Origin: Spyradenecus sp045634445
Lineage (GTDB): Bacteria; Verrucomicrobiota; Kiritimatiellia; RFP12; DVOR01
DNA length: 34,041 nt
Direction: 5' to 3'
Assembly (NCBI GenBank): GCA_045634445.1
Contig: JAZRAG010000057.1
Span: forward strand, 1-34,041
The notes below the pieces were generated by a model, which was given only the letters and a program-made list of their open reading frames with translations, was not told the DNA's origin and ran no database searches. Positions 1-7,881 of this stretch are shown here, in pieces. The position numbers and the translations under genes are program-made. Numbering within the stretch: position 1 is the first letter of the stretch; the number at the start of each line of letters is the position of its first letter.

Positions 1-1004
1 TTGCCGTCATATGCACAAGCGAGGTCACGGCTCGTAACCGTGCAAGCAGCCTGAATTTGCTCATTCGCAGCGGGTTGTACTTTTGCCGCAATGGCGAGCT
101 GGCCAGAAAGGCTAGTGAGTTCTGGCGGCAATAGATTGAATGGTTGAGCCAATGTAAAGGCTTCGCCTACATTGATTGAAAGTGAGATGTTGGTATTGGG
201 TAATGTAGGACGTTCGCTCTTGGTTGTGTCTGCGCTCAATTGAATCCAAGGCGCTTGAAAAGTGAGAGAGCTCGTCTGTAATGCGCCAAGAGAAACACCA
301 TTGAGCGACAAATCGTTTGGTGAATCGGTTGTAGCTTCAGCCTTAAGGGTGGCATCTAATAATTGAGTCGCCAGCGTGGTATGGATGGGCTGGTCAAACG
401 ATGGAATCGAGAGCGTAAGATTGCCTTGTTGAATCAAAGGCTGCGGGAAAGAGGGCGAGGTAACGCGTGCATTCGCGAGGGTAATGTTAACTGAAACATC
501 CCACGCCGGTAGGACAAAGGCAGGACCTTCCGCTTCAGTTAGAATACTCTCCTCAGGTGTTGTGCCTGGAACAGGAGTAACCTCTTCTGTGGGTTTTTGA
601 ATCAACTTTGCAATTTCAGGCAAAGCGATGTCGGGCGATTCCACGTGTACGTCTGCGGTAATTTTTCCGATGGGGAGGAGTTGCCACAGACTGTTTACGG
701 TGATGTGCTGCACTTTCGCCTGGGTTTCAAGGGCAGGATCGGTATAGGAGATGCCTTTGATTTCTTGCTGTTGGAACCAACCAAATGACCACGATTCAAT
801 TGCAAGAGAAGCTGGCGCAATCTGTGTATTCACGAAGGCTACGCAACGTTCACGTGCTGCATCGCTCGAAAGAATGGCTGGGGCTGCACAAATGAGTCCG
901 ATGACAAGAACAAGGATGACGCCAATAAAGATAAGGCAATTACGAATAGGGTGAGTTTTGCCAGCTTTTAGCGTTCGTGTGTTAATAGGGTGGTTAAAAT
1001 CCAT
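1..1004 (-). CDS. AsmA-like single-pass membrane protein, partial (C-terminus off left edge)
   Basis: The reading frame is open from an ATG at 1004 down to the window edge, giving 334 codons with no stop. I translated it by hand. An SD-like GGAG lies 5 bases upstream of the ATG. The protein starts with a short basic segment, then one hydrophobic stretch at about residues 22-45 (CLIFIGVILVLVIGLI core), followed by a beta-rich extracytoplasmic region. Its start, a signal anchor followed by a segment containing an FGWF sequence and a TDPAL-like stretch, resembles AsmA/TamB/DUF748-type envelope proteins, which in other bacteria take part in lipid transport or outer-membrane assembly. That family link is by overall resemblance only. 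It is the last visible gene of the minus-strand cluster, 54 bases after mnmA. The missing C-terminus prevents a firm assignment. Confidence 0.7.
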   Translation of the reverse strand, partial: MDFNHPINTRTLKAGKTHPIRNCLIFIGVILVLVIGLICAAPAILSSDAARERCVAFVNTQIAPASLAIESWSFGWFQQQEIKGISYTDPALETQAKVQHITVNSLWQLLPIGKITADVHVESPDIALPEIAKLIQKPTEEVTPVPGTTPEESILTEAEGPAFVLPAWDVSVNITLANARVTSPSFPQPLIQQGNLTLSIPSFDQPIHTTLATQLLDATLKAEATTDSPNDLSLNGVSLGALQTSSLTFQAPWIQLSADTTKSERPTLPNTNISLSINVGEAFTLAQPFNLLPPELTSLSGQLAIAAKVQPAANEQIQAACTVTSRDLACAYDG

Positions 1005-1058
1005 GTTGTCTCCATTTTGCGGTGGGCATTTGTCAAACAGTGCCGTGTGAGCGCATTA

Positions 1059-2096
1059 TTAAGAATGGGATGTTGAAAGGGTTTCAATAAGGGCTCCGCC
1101 AAGCAACCATTCGCCTCGATAAAAGACACATGCTTGTCCTGGAGTAACGAGCGTTAAAGGGGTGTCAGGGATGATGGTGCCGTCTTCGTGTACAGTACAC
1201 ATCACAGGGCGGTGGTGATAGCGTGTTACCGCGTGACAGCGTAACGGGAAGGTGGGCGTCACCATCCAATTGAAACGACCCACTTTGAAGGCTGTGACCT
1301 CAAGTGCTTCTTTTGGCCCTAAGGTAATCGTATTGTCTGCGCGATTAAACCCAACAGCAAATGCGCGACCGCCCGTTGCGATGCCAAGACCTTTACGTTG
1401 ACCACGTGTAACTGTGGCAAGCCCTTGGTGGCGACCAATCACCTTGCCGTTCATATCAAGTACATTACCAGGACGAGCTGTCTCAGGATGACGACGGCAG
1501 AGTTCGGGGCGATAATCGCCTTCAGGTAAGAAACAAACGTCTTGACTACCTGCTGCGAGTTTTCGTTCGGGAATGGGGAGTTGCCACTTCTGTGCAAGCG
1601 CCACCACCTGTGCACGCGTCATGTTCCCTAACGGAAAGACGACCGAAGAAAAGGTCTCTTTGGGCACATCGTAAAGAAAGTAACTTTGATCCTTAGCAGG
1701 ATCCGCACCACACTGAAGAGTAATTTCACCAGACTGCGGTTCTTCAGAAAGGCGTACATAGTGCCCTGTCGCCATCAAGCCACCAATCGCTTCACGCAAA
1801 AGTCCAAATTTTAGACGCGCGTTACAACAAAGGCAAGGATTTGGTGTAAAACCTTCCGCATAGGCCTTGAAGAATGGAGCAACAACGGTTTGCTCAAAGA
1901 CGTCCTGGAAGTCTAAAACTTTTAAGGGGACATCTAATGCAGCAGCAAGTGATACGGTAGCCTCGTCAACCGTCTTATGACAAGTGAGCATATGCCACGC
2001 GGTAACATCAAAGCCGCACTCTTGTAATAATCGTACGCAGACTGCCGAGTCAACGCCTCCGGAGAATGCTACGCCAATCGTTGGTTTTGTGGACAT
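1059..2096 (-). CDS. mnmA: tRNA-specific 2-thiouridylase MnmA
   Basis: 345 residues. MnmA adenylates and then thiolates U34 of tRNA-Lys, -Glu and -Gln, taking sulfur from a persulfide relay. Visible motifs are the PP-loop SGGVDS at residues 12-17, the first catalytic cysteine in NPCLCCN (C91), and the second in SQDVCFL (C188). The C-terminal part has the family stretch TRGQRKGLGIATGG. Length is slightly below the usual 360-370. A longer in-frame start exists at 2120, but it would overlap the upstream gene, and the ATG at 2096 has GGAG about 7 bases upstream, so I chose 2096. It lies 4 bases after the stop of the HAD-like gene, so the two are probably cotranscribed and coupled. Assignment is secure. 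Confidence 0.95.
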   Translation of the reverse strand: MSTKPTIGVAFSGGVDSAVCVRLLQECGFDVTAWHMLTCHKTVDEATVSLAAALDVPLKVLDFQDVFEQTVVAPFFKAYAEGFTPNPCLCCNARLKFGLLREAIGGLMATGHYVRLSEEPQSGEITLQCGADPAKDQSYFLYDVPKETFSSVVFPLGNMTRAQVVALAQKWQLPIPERKLAAGSQDVCFLPEGDYRPELCRRHPETARPGNVLDMNGKVIGRHQGLATVTRGQRKGLGIATGGRAFAVGFNRADNTITLGPKEALEVTAFKVGRFNWMVTPTFPLRCHAVTRYHHRPVMCTVHEDGTIIPDTPLTLVTPGQACVFYRGEWLLGGALIETLSTSHS

Positions 2097-2100
2097 CGCA

Positions 2101-3099
2101 TTACTCCAAGGGTAGTTCAAGTTGGCCAGAAATCATCATTTTGTTGGCGCCTGCGCCATCGGAAGTGTCGTAAATACAGAACTTCACTGTTGGGAAACGA
2201 TGCACCAATACGGTTTCAATGTACGTACGCACAGCCGCTACGTTATGACGATCGTCATCTGAGAAACCGATTGAAATGGGTAACCGTAAGGCTGCCATTC
2301 CCGTTTTGTCTAAAATAGAAATCAGATGATCAATAAAATCCTGAATGGCGAATTGCTTTAAGTCTTCGCTAGCTTGTGCTCCAGGCGCTTCATCTGCTAC
2401 GCGAGCCTTGAAATCAGGCGAGGTAATTGGATGATAGTGGCAAAGCGTGAGATAATGCTGAAGGACTGCCGTTTGTGAGGGGAAGGTCTGCGTCTTGTCA
2501 AAACAATAAGCATAACCGCGTAGATTAATCAACATTACTTCGCGTTCAACAGGCGAGAGGGCTCGTTCAATAAAACGTTGTACACCTGCGCGAAGGGTTT
2601 CTTCACGATGACCACGTGCCGTCACAATCGCAAAGAGGCGTCCTTCAATTAACGTCTTGCGAAAGGTTGCAAAACTAGGCGGTGGCGTCTTTTTGCCAGA
2701 AAGGATTTCATCTAACGCCACATCGAGGTCTTTCATGAAGTTGCCACTCCCTAAGGGCGTGTGTTCATCTTGAAATTCTCGAAAGGCAAGTTCTCGTTGA
2801 TTTCTTGGATAACGATAATGCTCGGTATCCTTGCGGATAATACTGTATGCTGCTGTCGAGCAAACATGGGGCACCCAAGTGCCTTCATCTGTGCGACGCT
2901 CCATATGAATATGGGTCGGCATACAAAGTACATTGTCATCCCAGTCAAAGACGTAGTACTTTAAATCGCGTCCGCGGACTGATTCATTTACCCAAACCCC
3001 ATCTACAAAGGAGAGATTTGCTCCTTTTAAATGCAACAATGCCGCATTGAGGATATCCTCAGGCGTTGTAGTTTCTGAATAAGGAGCAGGGGTGTTCAT
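2101..3099 (-). CDS. HAD-superfamily-like protein of unknown function
   Basis: 332 residues. I do not recognise a named family, but three HAD-like signatures are in the right order. Motif I is FDWDDNVL (D52 and D54 in a DxD arrangement), motif II is IVTARGHREET with its Thr, and a late acidic motif is IGFSDDDRHN. HAD enzymes use the first Asp as nucleophile for phosphoryl transfer; the substrate here is unknown. The region between residues 60 and 150 is long enough for a cap domain. The start at 3099 has no clear SD and lies 18 bases after the stop of the agmatinase gene. It sits between the ureohydrolase and mnmA genes, which does not point to a specific role. Existence as a gene is well supported by tight packing; the HAD call is moderate. 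Confidence 0.8.
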   Translation of the reverse strand: MNTPAPYSETTTPEDILNAALLHLKGANLSFVDGVWVNESVRGRDLKYYVFDWDDNVLCMPTHIHMERRTDEGTWVPHVCSTAAYSIIRKDTEHYRYPRNQRELAFREFQDEHTPLGSGNFMKDLDVALDEILSGKKTPPPSFATFRKTLIEGRLFAIVTARGHREETLRAGVQRFIERALSPVEREVMLINLRGYAYCFDKTQTFPSQTAVLQHYLTLCHYHPITSPDFKARVADEAPGAQASEDLKQFAIQDFIDHLISILDKTGMAALRLPISIGFSDDDRHNVAAVRTYIETVLVHRFPTVKFCIYDTSDGAGANKMMISGQLELPLE

Positions 3100-3117
3100 G
3101 GTTGAAATCAGTCAAGA

Positions 3118-3993
3118 TTAGGGTTGCATCAACCCCATTAAGCGTTGGGTCAACTTCGCAGCCGTAAAGTCTGCGTGATGAAGCCCTGGGATAGGCGCGA
3201 GTTCATTCACGTCGCAACCAACAATCTCATGCGTTGCTGCGATTTCGCGCAACATAAAGAGCGCAGAGTACCACATTAATCCACCTGGCACAGGCGTTCC
3301 AGTGCTTGGCATAATCGCAGGATCTAAGCCGTCTACGTCAAAGGTGACGTAAATCTGCTTTGGGAAGGACTTTGGTAGAATAGGAGAGGGCGGCCCTTTA
3401 AGGGCGAGTTGTTCACCATCCATCGCAAAGAGTGTCTTCGGATTTGCAGCGCGATAATCCGCTTCTTCCTTACAGTATGCTCGCGTCGCAAATTGTACCA
3501 AGGGATACCCTAATTCGTGGCAACGACGCAATACGCACGCATGCGAGAATTTGGTGCCTTCATAGGTGTCACGAAGGTCTGCGTGTGCATCAAAATGAAC
3601 AATGCCGATTTCTTTGCCACGAGCTTTAAAGGCGCGAATGGCACCTAAGGTGACGGTATGTTCGCCGCCCAACATCACGGGTTTGGCTCCGCAATCAAGA
3701 GCTTCACCTACAGCCGCTTCAATCGCATCGAGCCATGCTTCGGGGTCTTGGCGCTTTGCTTCGGCGGGTTGTACCATGGGGGCTGTGTAGATGCCGCCTT
3801 CGCAAGGATAGGTGCCTACTTCAAAGGCTTCCAATTGGTCAGAAGCTTCCAAAATGGCTGCAGGACCATTAACCGTTCCTGAACCATAGGATACGGAGAG
3901 CTCCATTGGCACGGGGATTACATGAAAGCGTGCCTCCGTCTTTTCAACGGGGGCATGCTCAGAACCTAAGAAAGGCGTGATGGGATTCGACAT
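3118..3993 (-). CDS. speB: Agmatinase / arginase-family ureohydrolase
   Basis: 291 residues, the usual length for this family. These binuclear manganese enzymes hydrolyse a guanidino group to urea; agmatinase converts agmatine to putrescine in polyamine synthesis. Metal ligands are visible: H112 in GGEH, D135, H137 and D139 in HFDAHAD, and D219 and D221 in FDVDGLDP. The sequence SHACVLRR and the GTPVPGG and DVNELAP motifs match the agmatinase-type branch seen in archaea and thermophilic bacteria more than arginases proper. The start codon overlaps the stop of the EF-hand protein gene as TAATG, implying translational coupling. Substrate cannot be settled from sequence, because related guanidino hydrolases share these motifs, so agmatinase is the most likely reading. 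Confidence 0.88.
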   Translation of the reverse strand: MSNPITPFLGSEHAPVEKTEARFHVIPVPMELSVSYGSGTVNGPAAILEASDQLEAFEVGTYPCEGGIYTAPMVQPAEAKRQDPEAWLDAIEAAVGEALDCGAKPVMLGGEHTVTLGAIRAFKARGKEIGIVHFDAHADLRDTYEGTKFSHACVLRRCHELGYPLVQFATRAYCKEEADYRAANPKTLFAMDGEQLALKGPPSPILPKSFPKQIYVTFDVDGLDPAIMPSTGTPVPGGLMWYSALFMLREIAATHEIVGCDVNELAPIPGLHHADFTAAKLTQRLMGLMQP

Positions 3994-6155
3994 TAGGGCG
4001 TCTCCACAGCAGGGGTAGCAGGTGCTTCGGGGGTGGCGACAGTAGGCGTTGCTACAGGAGCCTCAACCGTGCATTCAGTGCAGGTGTCCGCTTCAACTAC
4101 GCGGTTACGCGGTGACGTCGGGCAGAAGAACCACCAAGACGCGGCGGTGAGGAGAAGGATTGCAATCCCAACCAAGAGGATGTTTCGCAAAGTATGTGTG
4201 TCACGCATCGGAGGGCAGATAATACGTTTGCCAACGTAGGAGGCGCGCTGCGTAAAGAATTTGCCCAAACGTGCCGTGAAGCCAATGGAACGGTTGATCG
4301 CCCAATCCGAAGCATTCAAGATGGCAGACAAGTCGCGAGCACGCAACTTAATCCACGTCAAAATGACATTCGGCACCGAAACAATGCAGATAATGCCGAG
4401 CACGACCAATGCAGTTTTCCAAAGTGGCGTCTGCGTAACAGCTGCAGCGACGCCTGCTACGGCAGAGGCTACAAAGGAGAGTGCGATGCCGAGGGTTGCA
4501 ACAGAGGCCATCATCGCGCCATTATTTGCACTGGGTGCTGCAGGTGCAGCCTTGCCAGAGGTTACAGCGTTTGTGGTTTCGGTAGCCTTTGAGGTGAGTG
4601 CAGCTGTGGTGGCATCATTCTTGCTAGCGATAAACTTGTGCAAGGTGCCAGTAATAGCCGCGCCCACTTTACGCCAAGGCGAGAAGAAGGCTTCAGCAAG
4701 GCTAATTTCGTTGGGGACGACATGGCAAACCACTGCTTCCCAGCTCTTTCCTTGAAGATCAAAGAAGATACCGCGCTTGCCAACCGTTAAGTTGTCCACG
4801 GAGCCAGCCGTAAAGACTGCCAAAATTGTGCGCGTGAGATTTTCTGCAGGACGTGTAATCGTGCAGTAGATGAGGCAACACTTTGAGGCAGTCGCCATTG
4901 CCGCATGTGCCGCTGCAGCCTTTTCAATGGGGAAGCAGAGCGAGCAAGCACGTTCATCCATATAGAGCGTGCCCGTTAGGAAGAGGGGTTTTGCCACGGG
5001 TGGATAGAGTGCTTCTACGTTGACGAAGTTCTTCAAGAAAGGAAGGAAATCGGTGCGCAGAACTGCCAACTTCTTGAGGTCTTCAAAGGCCGCTGCCAAA
5101 GGTGCATTTGCCACGTCTGCAGCAATCGCATCGCGGAAGGCTTGCAAAATGGCTGTTTCGCCTGCCATTGCGAAGAGCTGTTCATCCATCTTGGCGAAGA
5201 CATCAGCGCCCTGCGGTTTGGCATTAGCCCAAGTGCGATAGGGGGCCACAAGGGTATTGGCCTTTGTCCACAATTCGGGGGTAATGGCTTCTTCGTTTAA
5301 GAGTTCGCCAAGGCGAGCCAAGTCCTTCGCCCAGGCGGGATTGACGCCTTGAGCCACTGGAATCGCTGTAGTTTCAGCCGTAATACGAGCTAAAGGTGCA
5401 TCTTCCAATGCTTCAGTTGTAACGGGCAACTTAAAGGTTTCTTCAGCAGCAGGATTGTAACGCAAGAGTTCGCATGCTGCGAAGAAGGCTGTCACCTTTG
5501 CCGCCAAGCGGTCTACGCAAGCCACTGCATCTGCAGGCGTCAAACCATTGAGTTCGGCGTTTTCAGCGGGCTTTTCAGCCTTCCACTTGAGGTAAGCTTC
5601 GCGAGCTGCGGTAAATGCATCAAGATCTGCCGTGGCAATGCCCATTGAGCCATCGCAAGCTGCGCTACCACCCGTAACGGCCAAAATGGACGCTGCTAAA
5701 GGTTCAAACTTGCTATCAACTGCGCTTGCGGGAATGACGCCATCGCCATTCGTTGCGCCAGATTGAAATGCCTTGATCGCGGAATCTAAGTCGGCAATGG
5801 CCAACTTCTGATTGTTAGCAAGCGAATCAAAGAGTTTACGCAAGACATCCCCTTCAGCAGTGCCTGTGCGAATTTCTTCTGCCGCAAGTCCATCCGCCGC
5901 CGTAAAGAGAACGTCAAACGAGCTCAAACGTGGCTTTAACCAATCAACAGCTTCAAGCACATCTGGAATGCGAATGCGACCATCTTTGTCAGTGTCTAAC
6001 AAGGGCGCAGCAGCATTATCACCTACCGCCGAAACGGGGCAAGAAAGCGTCAACCAGTAACGACGCCCTAAGTCGCGGAGGTGCTCAATGTCAGCTCCGC
6101 AAGTTAAGGCCGCCTGCATGGTACGTGCCATGCGGAAAAACTTGTGACAGTACAT
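3993..6155 (-). CDS. Large EF-hand-containing membrane protein, function unknown
   Basis: 720 residues. One good EF-hand loop is visible near the N-terminus, DTDKDGRIRIPD at residues 54-65, with acidic residues at loop positions 1, 3, 5 and 12. A second weaker Asn/Gly/Asp-containing stretch (SGATNGDGVIPAS) follows at about 132-144. The central part is Ala-rich and helical, with a Cys-containing segment MDERACSLCFP and a CCLIYC stretch. Three hydrophobic segments occur near the C-terminus (ASVATLGIALSFVASAVAG, LWKTALVVLGIICIVSVP, and one starting NILLVGIAILLL). The last 25 residues are Pro/Ala/Thr/Val repeats. ATG at 6155 has GGAG 7 bases upstream. It follows the aminotransferase gene by 16 bases and overlaps speB by one base. 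I do not recognise a characterised family; calcium binding is inferred from the loop alone. Confidence 0.85.
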   Translation of the reverse strand: MYCHKFFRMARTMQAALTCGADIEHLRDLGRRYWLTLSCPVSAVGDNAAAPLLDTDKDGRIRIPDVLEAVDWLKPRLSSFDVLFTAADGLAAEEIRTGTAEGDVLRKLFDSLANNQKLAIADLDSAIKAFQSGATNGDGVIPASAVDSKFEPLAASILAVTGGSAACDGSMGIATADLDAFTAAREAYLKWKAEKPAENAELNGLTPADAVACVDRLAAKVTAFFAACELLRYNPAAEETFKLPVTTEALEDAPLARITAETTAIPVAQGVNPAWAKDLARLGELLNEEAITPELWTKANTLVAPYRTWANAKPQGADVFAKMDEQLFAMAGETAILQAFRDAIAADVANAPLAAAFEDLKKLAVLRTDFLPFLKNFVNVEALYPPVAKPLFLTGTLYMDERACSLCFPIEKAAAAHAAMATASKCCLIYCTITRPAENLTRTILAVFTAGSVDNLTVGKRGIFFDLQGKSWEAVVCHVVPNEISLAEAFFSPWRKVGAAITGTLHKFIASKNDATTAALTSKATETTNAVTSGKAAPAAPSANNGAMMASVATLGIALSFVASAVAGVAAAVTQTPLWKTALVVLGIICIVSVPNVILTWIKLRARDLSAILNASDWAINRSIGFTARLGKFFTQRASYVGKRIICPPMRDTHTLRNILLVGIAILLLTAASWWFFCPTSPRNRVVEADTCTECTVEAPVATPTVATPEAPATPAVETP

Positions 6156-6171
6156 GGAAAAACTCCTGGCT

Positions 6172-7344
6172 TTACTTAGTCAAAGAAGCGCAGAATGCAG
6201 TGAAACGACGCATACCTTCTTCGATGTTGTCCATCGAGCAAGCGTAGCTCAAGCGCACGCAGGTGTCATCACCGAATGCAACGCCAGGAACAACCGCTAC
6301 ATGGTGTTCTTCCAAGAGGCGCTGTGCGAATTCAAGCGATGTCATGCCGAAAGAGGAGATGTCAGGGAAGACGTAGAATGCGCCTTCAGGCTTCGGGCAC
6401 TTCACACCAGGAATTGCGGACATCAATGCATAGATGCGTTCGCGACGTTCTGCAAAAGCCTTAACCATCGTATCTACGTCCGGACCTGCTTCCTGAAGGG
6501 CTGCAATTGCACCCCACTGAGAGAAGGTGTTCGGAGCAGAAGCCAAGTGGCTCTGAAGGGCGAAGAGCGCCTTCATAAAGGGCTTCGGGCCAGCTGCGTA
6601 ACCCAAGCGCCAACCTGTCATTGCGAAGGTCTTGGAGAAACCGTTCACCGTGATGGTGTGGTCGTAGAATTCGGGACCAAAGGCTGCCATCGAGGCTTGT
6701 TCCACGCCGCCGTAGACCATCTTTTCATAGATTTCGTCAGAAACCACCCAGATGTCATGCTTAATTGCCACTTCGCCGATTGCGCGGAGCTGTTCGGGGG
6801 TGTACATCATGCCCGTGGGGTTGGAGGGGGAGTTCATCACCACAGCCACCGTCTTCGGTGTGATTGCTGCTTCGAGCTGTTCAGGGCTCATCAAGAAGCC
6901 ATCTTCCACAGAGGTCTTCACGAAAACAGGCACACCGCCAGCCACGCGCACCATTTCAGGGTAGGAGAGCCAGAAGGGTGCGGGAATAATGACTTCGTCG
7001 CCAGGGTTAATCAACGTCTGGAAGACCTGTGCAAGCGCATGCTTACCACCATTGGCCACCAACACTTGAGAGGGTTCATACGTAATACCATTTTCAGCCT
7101 GGAGCTTTTCGCAGAGTGCTTTACGCAATTCGGGCAAGCCTGCTGCAGCGACATAACGCGTCTTATCTGCAGTCAAAGCATCAGCGCAGGCCTTTTTAAT
7201 GCATTCAGGGGTGTTGAAGTCGGGTTCGCCTGCTGCAAAAGCGCAGACTTTTACGCCCTGGGCTTTGAGTTCTGCAGCCTTACTCGTAATTGCGAGCGTA
7301 GCAGAAGGGGCGATAGCTGTTACAGTTTCATTCAACGGCTTCAT
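6172..7344 (-). CDS. aspC: Class I/II PLP-dependent aminotransferase (aspartate aminotransferase-like)
   Basis: 390 residues. Fold-type I aminotransferase acting on aspartate or related amino acids, cytosolic. Visible signatures are the N-terminal AAGEPDFNTP, the NSPSNPTG motif with its PLP-contacting Asn, SDEIYEKMVY, the Schiff-base lysine K238 in GFSKTFAMTGWRLGY, and a late RLSYA containing the substrate carboxylate-binding Arg. This matches the AspB/Thermus-type subgroup more than E. coli AspC. An upstream ATG at 7350 is in frame but directly abuts AAGGA; the ATG at 7344 lies 6 bases from AAGGA and is the better start. First gene of the minus-strand cluster. The exact substrate (Asp, aromatic or diaminopimelate-related) is uncertain. 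Confidence 0.93.
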   Translation of the reverse strand: MKPLNETVTAIAPSATLAITSKAAELKAQGVKVCAFAAGEPDFNTPECIKKACADALTADKTRYVAAAGLPELRKALCEKLQAENGITYEPSQVLVANGGKHALAQVFQTLINPGDEVIIPAPFWLSYPEMVRVAGGVPVFVKTSVEDGFLMSPEQLEAAITPKTVAVVMNSPSNPTGMMYTPEQLRAIGEVAIKHDIWVVSDEIYEKMVYGGVEQASMAAFGPEFYDHTITVNGFSKTFAMTGWRLGYAAGPKPFMKALFALQSHLASAPNTFSQWGAIAALQEAGPDVDTMVKAFAERRERIYALMSAIPGVKCPKPEGAFYVFPDISSFGMTSLEFAQRLLEEHHVAVVPGVAFGDDTCVRLSYACSMDNIEEGMRRFTAFCASLTK

Positions 7345-7383
7345 AATCATTCCTTAATTATTTAATGAAATTAGAACACCATT

Positions 7384-7392
7384 ATCATAGCA
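7384..7392 (-). promoter_or_regulatory. Candidate extended -10 promoter for the minus-strand cluster
   Basis: On the minus strand the sequence TGCTATGAT gives an extended -10 element (TGn plus TATGAT), about 40 bases before the aminotransferase start. No good -35 is seen, which extended -10 promoters can do without. Predicted by eye only. Confidence 0.4.
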
Positions 7393-7598
7393 AAATCTTC
7401 ACCCTCATTAATAGGAAAAAATGAGCCATTCTTCATAGAAGAACCGAGTACGCATAATGCGAAAGATTGAGAGGGTGTATGAAACTATTTGTTCCGTCTA
7501 ATTTTCACCTAGAACAACTGAATTCTCTGAAGTAAAATCCGTTTAAATTGAAGTCTTTTATTGTGAACAAAAAGGGTGATTAAAAGTGCTAATAAAGT

Positions 7599-7686
7599 GA
7601 GGTTGAGTTTTAATCAGAGAGAGGTTAAGTTTTGATTGAAATGAGGTTGAGTTTAAGCTCAATTGAGGTTGAGTTTAAACGAGGCG
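7599..7686 (+). repeat. Four tandem 22-bp repeats with core GAGGTTGAGTTT
   Basis: Four contiguous units start at 7599, 7621, 7643 and 7665, each exactly 22 bases. Each begins with GAGGTT, and three of four have GAGGTTGAGTTT; the second reads GAGGTTAAGTTT. The last 8-10 bases of each unit vary. The period equals about two turns of B-DNA, so a conserved face would be presented repeatedly. The period is not a multiple of three, and I see no ORF using it. Confidence 0.9.
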
Positions 7687-7726
7687 TTTGGGGCCTTTTT
7701 TTGAGCGAAATGATAAGGACGAAAAC

Positions 7727-7756
7727 TTGACAATTGGACGAATGATAAGGTACACT
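7727..7756 (+). promoter_or_regulatory. Candidate promoter upstream of the acyltransferase
   Basis: TTGACA at 7727-7732 is followed after 18 bases by TACACT at 7751-7756. The -35 is perfect and the -10 weak. It lies between the two ATGATAAGG direct repeats, the second of which overlaps the spacer. It would give a leader of roughly 120 bases. Confidence 0.4.
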
Positions 7757-7789
7757 TCTCTTGACTTTTTCGCGCAGTATTTCGCAGTT

Positions 7790-7806
7790 TTCCTATGCAA
7801 TAGGAA
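7790..7806. promoter_or_regulatory. Perfect inverted repeat, operator- or hairpin-like
   Basis: TTCCTAT, a 3-base spacer GCA, then ATAGGAA: a perfect 7-base inverted repeat in the presumed acyltransferase leader. It could be a repressor site or a small RNA hairpin. Confidence 0.55.
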
Positions 7807-7812
7807 TCATTA

Positions 7813-7824
7813 AAGGTATACCTT
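7813..7824. promoter_or_regulatory. 12-base perfect palindrome AAGGTATACCTT
   Basis: A perfect 12-base palindrome 7 bases after the preceding inverted repeat and about 58 bases before the acyltransferase ATG. Shape and position suit an operator; no regulator is identifiable. Confidence 0.5.
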
Positions 7825-7881
7825 AAGTTCTTGCGGATTATTTTTAATCGGAAGGACTCAGGGTTAAAGGGTGAATTTTCA

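Larger units (their letters stand above)
7345..7881. other. Divergent intergenic region of about 540 bases with repeats and dyads
   Basis: No convincing gene is present between the aminotransferase (minus) and the acyltransferase (plus). Besides the 22-bp array and the dyads listed separately, it holds an 11-base palindrome CGCATAATGCG at 7451-7461 and a direct repeat ATGATAAGG at 7710-7718 and 7742-7750. The two copies flank a TTGACA. A short GC hairpin followed by seven T (about 7683-7702) sits right after the array and could be a weak terminator. Confidence 0.7.

Noticed and set aside
6154..7365. 403-codon plus-strand open frame opposite the aminotransferase
   Set aside because: Fully antisense to a gene with clear PLP motifs; the translation is Cys/His/Arg-rich without recognisable domains, as expected for a shadow frame.
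7599..7686. CRISPR array
   Set aside because: Units are only 22 bases in total, with 8-10 variable bases, no true spacers and no cas genes in the window.
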